Below are positions 57,964 to 64,000 of a stretch of DNA of 64,000 nt, piece after piece. Origin of the DNA: Actinopolymorpha alba DSM 45243 (GTDB taxonomy: Bacteria > Actinomycetota > Actinomycetes > Propionibacteriales > Actinopolymorphaceae); contig NZ_KB892763.1 in assembly GCF_000373925.1 (NCBI RefSeq), positions 1 through 64,000 of the forward strand, in the 5' to 3' direction. A model generated the notes under the pieces. That model was not told where the DNA came from. It ran no database searches and saw nothing but the letters and a program-made list of their open reading frames with translations. How positions within the stretch are numbered: position 1 is the first letter of the stretch; the number at the start of each line of letters is the position of its first letter. Position numbers and translations under genes: made by a program.

Positions 57964-60589
57964 CCGACTCCAGGGCGAGCACGCCGAACACGCACTCGTG
58001 CACCCGCCACAGGGGTTCGCCGCGCGCCGCGCGGTCGAGTGCCTCCAGGCCAAGGGCGTACTCCCGCAGGGCCAGGGAACGCTTGCGGCCGAGGTTCCGG
58101 TCGCGGAGCCGCGTGAGATTGGCCGGCTCGGTGTAGTCGGGGCCGTAGATGATGCGGAGGTACTCCCGCCCCCGGACCTTGATGCCCGGCTGGACGAGCC
58201 CGCGCCGGCTCCGCGTCAGGTTCGCCAGCGGCTTGACCACCATGCCCTCACCACCGGCGGCGGTCAGTGACTCCCACCAGCGCACACCGCTCTCCACGGA
58301 TGCCGGGTCCGAGACGTCGACGACCTGGTGCGGTGTCGTCCTGATCAGCTCCGGATCGGCCTGCGCCAGCCGGTCGGCGAGGGCCAGGTGCCACTGGTGG
58401 TCGCGGTCGGCGTACGTCGCCCCGTCGGTGGCGAGGAGCTGGAACGGCGCGACCGAGACACCGGAGAGCCCGTCGGTCGGCCAGCAGTAGCGGCGGTACG
58501 CCTGGGTGTAGGCCTCGGCGTTTCCCACGCGGGAGCGGGTCCGGTCGAGGAGTTCGCCGACGTCCACACCGGCGGCGGCCGACTGCTCCAGGGCCGCGAC
58601 CGCGGCAGGGAGGGCGGTACGGGCGGCGGCGCCGACGGCGGCGTACTGATGCCGCAACAGGTCCTCGGCCTTGGCCGACCAGGGGAGGAGTTCGGCGTCG
58701 AGGAGAAGCCAGCCGGTGGTGAGCTCGCTCCACAGGCCCGCTGCTTCGGCCGCCTCGCGGACCCGGGCGAGGATCTGCTCGGTCAGGTCGGAGTCGAAGA
58801 ACGACCGGCCGGTGCGGGTGTAGATCGCGCCGGTGCGGCCATCGTCGGCGCCGAAGCGCTCCCGGGCGACACGTTCGTCCTTGCAGACAAGGAGGATCGC
58901 CCGGGATCCCATGTGCTTGGTCTCGCAGATCACCTGTGTGACGCCGTCGGAGCGATAGGCGGCGAACGCCTCGTCGGGATGCTCGAGCAGCTCGGCGCGC
59001 GTGCTGGTGGCGCATGGGGCCATGGTCGGCGGGAGATAGAGCAGCCAGCGCGGGTCGAGCGCGAACCTACTCATCACCTCCAGCGCACCGGCGGCGTTCT
59101 CCTCGCGGATGGACACCCGGCCATGGTGGGTCGTCTCGATGACACGCCGACCGAGGACGTCGGTGATGTCGAGGACGTCGGGTTCGCGCCGGGGTGCATC
59201 GGTGACCGAGCCATGGGACTGCTCGGGGTGCGCGGAGTCGCCGGCCGCGCTGGGATCCGGTGTCAAGAACGGCTTGACGGGTTCGTACCACACCTGCTCG
59301 GCGGGTACGGACACCAGCTCGCGTTCGGGGTATCGCAGCGCAGTGAGCCGGCCACCGAACACGCATCCGGTGTCGAGGCACATGGTGTTGTTGACCCACT
59401 CCGGCGCCGGTGTGGGAACGTGCCCATAAAGGACGATTGCCGCGCCGCGGTAGTCGTTCGCCCACGGATATCGCACTGGCAGCCCGAACTCATCGGTCTC
59501 GCCGGTGGTGTCGCCGTACATCGCGAACTCCCGCACCCGCCGCGACGACCGATTGTGGTAAGCCTCCTTGAGCCCGGCGTGGGCGACCACCAGCTTCCCC
59601 TCGTCGAGGACCAGATGCGACACCAAGCCCTCGATGAACTCCTGAACGTGGCTACGAAACTCCGGCGGCTCCTTGTCGAGCTGGTCCAGCGTCTCGGCCA
59701 GCCCGTGCGAGATCTGAACCTTGCTACCCCGCAGGGCACGCATCAGCTTGTTCTCGTGGTTGCCGGGTACGACGAACGCGTCGCCGTTCGCGACCATGCC
59801 CATCGCAAGGCGCAGGACGCCCGGGCTGTCGGGTCCCCGGTCGACCAGGTCGCCGAGAAAGATCGCCCGCCGTCCCTCAGGGTGGTGGGCGCCGACCACC
59901 TGGCCCTGTGCGTCGTGGGTGAGGACGTACCCCAACATTCCAAGCAGGCTTTCGAGTTCGGACCTGCAGCCGTGCACGTCGCCGATCGCGTCGAAGGGTC
60001 CGGGCTCGTGGCGAAGGTCGGTGAACAGCCGCTCGCGGACCACCGTAGCGGCGTCGATCTCCGCGAGACCGCGGAGCACGTGGACGCGCCGGAATCCCTC
60101 CCGCGTCAGGTGTTTGAGCGACTTCCGGAGCTGCGCGTGCTGCCGGTGAACGACGTGCGACTCGAAGGTCCGGTCGGGTCGCGCCTGGTTGCGCGCGACG
60201 CAGACGCGTTCGGGTACGTCGAGCACGATGGCGACCGGGAGCACATCGTGGGCACGCGCGAGTTCGACGAGGCGTTGCCGGTCACGGGGTTGGACGTTCG
60301 TCGCGTCCACCACCGTGAGCCGCCGGCGGGTGAGGCGCCTGCCGGCAACGAAGTAGAGCGCCTCGAAGGCATCCTTCGTCGCCGACTGGTCGTTGTCGTC
60401 GTCGCTCACCAGGCCGCGGAAAGTATCGCTTGACAGCACCTCGGTGGGGGCGAAATGCCTGCTGGCGAAGGTGGACTTGCCCGAGCCGGTGACGCCGACG
60501 AGGGCGACGAGGGAGAGTTCGGGCAGCGCCAGGGGCCTCGGTGCCGTTCCGGACTCTCCGGCGGACACCTGTGTGGGGGACTCGGTCAT
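57941..60589 (-). CDS. pnkp: Bacterial polynucleotide kinase-phosphatase/ligase
   Basis: End-healing enzyme of bacterial RNA repair, 882 residues in three modules. Kinase: P-loop GVTGSGKST (32-40). Phosphatase: GDVHG (203-207), GDLVDRG (246-252), GNHE (276-279). Ligase-like adenylyltransferase: TKHMGSRA with Lys558 as the expected adenylated residue. It phosphorylates 5'-OH, removes 2',3'-cyclic and 3' phosphate, and seals with Hen1. Starts at ATG 60589, overlapping the Hen1 stop (ATGA). A long open frame upstream to 60751 is not used. Confidence 0.95.
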   Translation of the reverse strand: MTESPTQVSAGESGTAPRPLALPELSLVALVGVTGSGKSTFASRHFAPTEVLSSDTFRGLVSDDDNDQSATKDAFEALYFVAGRRLTRRRLTVVDATNVQPRDRQRLVELARAHDVLPVAIVLDVPERVCVARNQARPDRTFESHVVHRQHAQLRKSLKHLTREGFRRVHVLRGLAEIDAATVVRERLFTDLRHEPGPFDAIGDVHGCRSELESLLGMLGYVLTHDAQGQVVGAHHPEGRRAIFLGDLVDRGPDSPGVLRLAMGMVANGDAFVVPGNHENKLMRALRGSKVQISHGLAETLDQLDKEPPEFRSHVQEFIEGLVSHLVLDEGKLVVAHAGLKEAYHNRSSRRVREFAMYGDTTGETDEFGLPVRYPWANDYRGAAIVLYGHVPTPAPEWVNNTMCLDTGCVFGGRLTALRYPERELVSVPAEQVWYEPVKPFLTPDPSAAGDSAHPEQSHGSVTDAPRREPDVLDITDVLGRRVIETTHHGRVSIREENAAGALEVMSRFALDPRWLLYLPPTMAPCATSTRAELLEHPDEAFAAYRSDGVTQVICETKHMGSRAILLVCKDERVARERFGADDGRTGAIYTRTGRSFFDSDLTEQILARVREAAEAAGLWSELTTGWLLLDAELLPWSAKAEDLLRHQYAAVGAAARTALPAAVAALEQSAAAGVDVGELLDRTRSRVGNAEAYTQAYRRYCWPTDGLSGVSVAPFQLLATDGATYADRDHQWHLALADRLAQADPELIRTTPHQVVDVSDPASVESGVRWWESLTAAGGEGMVVKPLANLTRSRRGLVQPGIKVRGREYLRIIYGPDYTEPANLTRLRDRNLGRKRSLALREYALGLEALDRAARGEPLWRVHECVFGVLALESEPVDPRL

Positions 60590-62088
60590 GCGGCGCTCCC
60601 GGTGGTGGGGCTGGAGGTCAGGACGAACGTCGCCAGCTGCGTGGGTGGACCGACCTCGGGGTCGTCCTCGCCGACAGGCGTGAAGGTGACCACGTAGCCG
60701 TTGGCCTCGGCGACGTTCCGGGCCCACGCGCGGAACTCCTCGCGGGTCCACTCGAAGCGGTGGTCGTGGTGGCGGTGGGTGCCCGCATCGAGGTCGGGGT
60801 AGCGGATGTTGTAGTCGGCGTTGGGGGTCGTGACGATGACGGTGCCGGGTCGCGCGGACCCGAAGACGGTGCGTTCGAGGGCGCGCAGCCTGGGCGGGTC
60901 GACGTGCTCGATGACCTCCATCAGGACCGCGGCGTCGAATCCCGCGAGTCGGTCGTCCTGGTAGGTCAACGAGGACTGGAACAACCTGAGCCGGTCACGG
61001 CCACGACCGGGGTGTCCGGTGGACGCGGACGCTGGTGCGCCAGTCGCGTCGCCGGCCGCGTCCCAGGAGGGCGGGTCCATCCGCAGCCGCCGGCTCGCGC
61101 GTTCGAGTGCCCGCACGGAGACGTCGACGCCCACGATCTCGGCGTACGCCGGATTGCCGAGCAGCGCGGCGAGCAGGGCGCCCTCGCCGCAGCCGAGGTC
61201 GAGAACGCGGGTTGCCCCTGACTTCTGGATCGCGTCAAGGACGGCTTGACGGCGGAGTACGGCCAGGCTGGGCGGTGTGGTCGCGGTTCCAGGCGCGTCG
61301 GCCACAGACGGCTCCGCGTCGAGCGCGCTGGGCTCGGAGCCATCGAGCTCGGTCAGCCGGTCCACGGCCGACCGCACCAACGAACCCTGGTGGGCAAGGT
61401 AGCGCCGGGTGATCAGGTCCCGGTGTGGATGCGTGGCCAGCCAGCTACCGCCGGCGCGAACCAGCTTGTCGACCTCGGCGGGCCCGACCCAGTAGTGCTG
61501 GGCGTTGTCGAGGACCGGAAGCAACACGTAAAGATGGGTGAGGGCATCGGCGAGACGCATACTGCCGCGGAGTTCGAGATCGACGTACGCCGAATCGCCC
61601 CACTGGGGAAACTCCGGATCGGCCGGGATCGTGGTCAGCTCCACCCGCCAACCCAGCGGTGCGAACATCTGCTCGGCCACCCCCGGACCACCCGCGCAGG
61701 GCAGGGCGGGAATCCTGATCGTGAGCGGCAGCGGGCCGGCGGCGAGTTCGGGGCGATCGTCGCAACGCCCCGACATCGCGGTGCGGAAGACCCGGGCCAT
61801 CGCGACGGCGAGCAGCGAGGATGCGGCGTACGGCCGGTCGTTGACGTACGCACCAAGCGCGAATCCCTCGCCACCTCCCTTGCGGCCGCGTACCAGCGCG
61901 ATCGGATCCACCTCGAGCAGGACCGCGACCGTGCACCGCTCGTCGGTCGCCTCCGGGTAGAACACGTGCGCGGTGCCACCCGCGACGGGGTACGACTGGG
62001 CGCGGCCGGGATGCTTGTGGAGCAGGAAGCCCAGGTCGGAGGCCGGAATCGCCGGCGCCGGTGCGGTCGTCGTCAAGGTCAGAAGCAC
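60586..62088 (-). CDS. hen1: 3'-terminal RNA ribose 2'-O-methyltransferase Hen1
   Basis: Methylates the 2'-OH at the repair junction so the RNA cannot be cut there again. The 500-residue product begins at GTG 62088 ([16 protein letters not shown] 8 bp upstream), matching known bacterial Hen1 starts. The N-terminal half ([11 protein letters not shown] onwards) is the Hen1-specific ligase-activating domain. The C-terminal half has the SAM motif [15 protein letters not shown] near 295, EVIEHVDP near 390 and [10 protein letters not shown], the metal His/Glu set. Upstream gene of the Hen1-Pnkp pair. Confidence 0.95.
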   Translation of the reverse strand: MLLTLTTTAPAPAIPASDLGFLLHKHPGRAQSYPVAGGTAHVFYPEATDERCTVAVLLEVDPIALVRGRKGGGEGFALGAYVNDRPYAASSLLAVAMARVFRTAMSGRCDDRPELAAGPLPLTIRIPALPCAGGPGVAEQMFAPLGWRVELTTIPADPEFPQWGDSAYVDLELRGSMRLADALTHLYVLLPVLDNAQHYWVGPAEVDKLVRAGGSWLATHPHRDLITRRYLAHQGSLVRSAVDRLTELDGSEPSALDAEPSVADAPGTATTPPSLAVLRRQAVLDAIQKSGATRVLDLGCGEGALLAALLGNPAYAEIVGVDVSVRALERASRRLRMDPPSWDAAGDATGAPASASTGHPGRGRDRLRLFQSSLTYQDDRLAGFDAAVLMEVIEHVDPPRLRALERTVFGSARPGTVIVTTPNADYNIRYPDLDAGTHRHHDHRFEWTREEFRAWARNVAEANGYVVTFTPVGEDDPEVGPPTQLATFVLTSSPTTGSAA

Positions 62089-62167
62089 CCCGGCATTCTT
62101 CCTGATCGACCGAAGATGCGCGCGGTTGTTTGCCGGCGACGTGCTGGGCGGGCGTAACGTCGGCTGT

Positions 62168-63064
62168 ATGAGCACGAATTCCGCGGCAACCCGGCCCGCC
62201 GATGCGAGCGGAACGTTCGCCCTTGGTGGCGATGTGACGGTACGCCGGCTTGGCTTCGGCGCGATGCGCCTCACCGGACCCGGTATCTGGGGGCCGCCGG
62301 CTGACCACGACGAAGCCATCCGCGTGTTGCGCAAAGCCGTCGAGCTGGGCATCAACCTCATTGACACGGCTGACTCTTACGGGCCGTCGATCAGCGAGGA
62401 GCTGATCCGCGAGGCGCTGTATCCGTATCCGGCTGATCTCGTGATCGCCACGAAAGCCGGCCTGGCCCGCACCGGCCCCGATGTCTGGATCCCACTGGGC
62501 CGGCCGGAATACCTGGTCCAGGAGGCCGAACTCAGCCTGCGCCGCCTCGGTCTGGAACGCATCGAGCTGTTTCAGCTGCACCGGATCGACCCGAAGGTGC
62601 CGCTGGAGGACCAGTTGGGCGCGCTCGTGGGGCTGAAGGAGCAGGGCAAGATCCACCACATCGGCCTGTCCGAGGTATCCGTGGAGGAGTTGGTCGAGGC
62701 GCGCCGGATCACCGAGATCGTGTCCGTACAAAACCTCTACAACCTCGCCAACCGGCAGTCCGAGTCCGTCCTCGAGTACGCCGAGAAGGAAGGGCTCGGG
62801 TTCATCCCGTGGTTCCCGGTGGCGACGGGTGACCTGGCACGTCCGGGCGGACCGCTCGACGAGTTGGCCCGCGCGCGGGGTGCCTCGCCCGGCCAGCTGG
62901 CGTTGGCCTGGCTGCTCCGGCGGTCGCCGGTGATGCTGCCGATCCCGGGTACGTCGAAGGTGAGCCACCTGGAGGAGAACACCACCGCTGCCCTGATCGA
63001 GCTCTCCGAGGAGGAGTTCGAGTCGCTGGCCCGGGCGGGCGCCGAGGCCGCGCCCCCGGCATAG
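62168..63064 (+). CDS. Aldo/keto reductase
   Basis: A 298-residue NADPH-dependent oxidoreductase, TIM barrel. [10 protein letters not shown] carries the catalytic Asp and Tyr, VIATKAG the Lys, and [11 protein letters not shown] the His. [10 protein letters not shown] and the C-terminal [15 protein letters not shown] are usual. It is divergent from hen1 with an 80-bp gap, so it could share a promoter region with the RNA repair cassette, though no functional link is known. Confidence 0.92.
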   Translation: MSTNSAATRPADASGTFALGGDVTVRRLGFGAMRLTGPGIWGPPADHDEAIRVLRKAVELGINLIDTADSYGPSISEELIREALYPYPADLVIATKAGLARTGPDVWIPLGRPEYLVQEAELSLRRLGLERIELFQLHRIDPKVPLEDQLGALVGLKEQGKIHHIGLSEVSVEELVEARRITEIVSVQNLYNLANRQSESVLEYAEKEGLGFIPWFPVATGDLARPGGPLDELARARGASPGQLALAWLLRRSPVMLPIPGTSKVSHLEENTTAALIELSEEEFESLARAGAEAAPPA

Positions 63065-63100
63065 CGGGCCCGTGTCGGAAGCCTCCATTACGGTGCTGGC

Positions 63101-63550
63101 ATGGCTGTCAGCTACAAGGTGTGCATTGACTGTGCCGATCCGCATCGGCTCGCGGCATTCTGGGCGGAGGCGCTCGGCTATGTCGTCGAAGACCACTCGG
63201 CGTTCATCCAGCGACTGCTGGACGACGGCGTCCCGGTTCAGGATGCCGTCACGGAGCTCGACGGGCGGTTCGCGTGGCGGCATGCGGCCGCCGTGCGCGA
63301 TCCGGATCACCCGGTGCATCCTGAGCGCGGGACAGGTCTCGGCGGTCGGGTGCTCTTCCAGGTGGTGCCCAAGCCCAAGCAGGGCAAGAACCGCGTCCAC
63401 CTCGACCTGCACCACGGCCCGGAGAACGTCGAGAAGGAGGTCGCCCGGCTGTGCGAGCTGGGTGCGACCCGGATCGGCGAGGGTCAGGAAGGCGGTAGCC
63501 GCTGGGTCGTCCTGGCCGATCCGGAGGGCAACGAGTTCTGTGTGGCGTAA
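63101..63550 (+). CDS. VOC-family (glyoxalase-like) protein
   Basis: A 149-residue vicinal-oxygen-chelate fold protein. YKVCIDCADPHRLAAFWAEALGY opens the first beta-alpha-beta unit, and HLDLHHGPENVEKEVARL and WVVLADPEGNEFCV the second, with metal-site residues His and Glu in the usual places. Substrate unknown. It starts 36 bp after the aldo/keto reductase stop on the same strand. Confidence 0.88.
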   Translation: MAVSYKVCIDCADPHRLAAFWAEALGYVVEDHSAFIQRLLDDGVPVQDAVTELDGRFAWRHAAAVRDPDHPVHPERGTGLGGRVLFQVVPKPKQGKNRVHLDLHHGPENVEKEVARLCELGATRIGEGQEGGSRWVVLADPEGNEFCVA

Positions 63551-63559
63551 CCTCGCGGA

Positions 63560-63925
63560 ATGGTGCAGAGCAACGCGAACGATGTAGCTGGCTATCTGGC
63601 CGAGGTGCCCGAGGCGCGCAAGGACGCCTTGACCAGACTGCGCACGTTGTGCCAGACGGAGCTGGCCGGCTTCGATGAGGTGATGGCGTACGGCATGCCC
63701 GTGTACCAACGCGATGGTGTCGCCGAGATCGCGTTCGCCAGCCAGAAGCAGTACATCTCCTTCTACCTGATGCGCAGTGACGTCCGGGCGGCGTTCGCCG
63801 AGCGGTTGGCCGGGCAGGACATGGGCAAGGGCTGCCTGCGATTCCGGCGACCCGAGACCATCGACTTCGACCTGCTCCGGGATCTCCTCAAGGCCACCGC
63901 GACGCGGCCCGGCCAGATTTGCTGA
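63560..63925 (+). CDS. DUF1801 family protein
   Basis: A 121-residue protein of the DUF1801 (YdhG-like) fold, with LAEVPEARKDALTRLRTLC, ELAGFDEVMAYGMPVYQ and SQKQYISFYLM as its signature blocks. Such proteins have been linked to iron-chaperone or phosphotransfer roles without proof. It follows the VOC gene by 9 bp, so the two are probably cotranscribed. Confidence 0.85.
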   Translation: MVQSNANDVAGYLAEVPEARKDALTRLRTLCQTELAGFDEVMAYGMPVYQRDGVAEIAFASQKQYISFYLMRSDVRAAFAERLAGQDMGKGCLRFRRPETIDFDLLRDLLKATATRPGQIC

Positions 63926-63929
63926 CTCC

Positions 63930-64000
63930 TTAGCTCGGCGGCGAAACCCACTCGAGGAGCCGCGATTGGTCGGTGATGCGGTAGCCGAGGCTGGTGTAGA
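63930..64000 (-). CDS. 3' end of a GNAT acetyltransferase-like gene, partial
   Basis: Reading leftwards from the window edge the frame gives YTSLGYRITDQSRLLEWV and a TAA stop at 63930-63932. The YxxLGYR pattern is the usual final block of GNAT acetyltransferases. The rest lies outside the window. Convergent with the DUF1801 gene. Confidence 0.6.
   Translation of the reverse strand, partial: YTSLGYRITDQSRLLEWVSPPS

Overview
The window is high-GC actinobacterial chromosome. It encodes mycothiol S-conjugate amidase, a mycothiol-dependent DinB-fold protein, F420-type enzymes, many GTG starts and dense GC-rich codon use. The genus cannot be fixed from the sequence; Propionibacteriales such as Kribbella, Actinopolymorpha or Nocardioides relatives are my guess. 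No CRISPR array, rRNA, convincing tRNA, insertion sequence or prophage was seen. The content looks like chromosome with scattered gene remnants.

Layout. 1-9.3 kb: an OtrA/TetM-like ribosomal protection GTPase cut by the window edge, a lipoprotein, a TetR/SDR divergent pair with twin palindromes, small enzymes, an aminoglycoside phosphotransferase remnant, a Nudix hydrolase and MsrA. 9.4-19 kb: a MocR regulator divergent from a YczE-type membrane protein, cystathionine gamma-synthase, a MazG-like protein overlapping an orphan GlmL-type mutase-reactivating ATPase, a CofE-like ligase, a possible 2OG-Fe oxygenase, an LLM oxidoreductase, DUF2784 and GNAT proteins. 19.4-31.9 kb: a large AAA ATPase of unknown type with a Pro/Glu-rich minisatellite linker, a ROK kinase, an AI-2E transporter-family protein, a sulfotransferase, a MarR/DHA2 exporter pair, a cytochrome P450 and threonine deaminase. 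31.9-41.7 kb: a DUF4097/DUF2089 pair, GreA, Mca, an MFS exporter under a TGACGTCA cluster, Ung and a Tat-exported PHP protein.

41.9-48.6 kb is a compact run: penicillin-binding protein, PolX, a cytosolic CapA-like phosphoesterase and RtcB RNA ligase, facing archease. 49.5-57.9 kb carries a penicillin acylase-family enzyme and two secreted peptidases (M14 and S8). 57.9-62.1 kb is a Pnkp-Hen1 RNA repair cassette with ATGA-coupled genes. So two distinct RNA repair systems lie about 10 kb apart. The end holds aldo-keto reductase, VOC, DUF1801 and a partial GNAT gene.

The most unusual feature is the intergenic DNA. It contains many long, often perfect inverted repeats with unrelated arms, including one 27-bp pair whose arms are themselves operator-like palindromes. 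One hairpin is present in two copies 17 kb apart with conserved arms and loop, and another has a decayed second copy. These look like families of dispersed palindromic elements, possibly serving as terminators.
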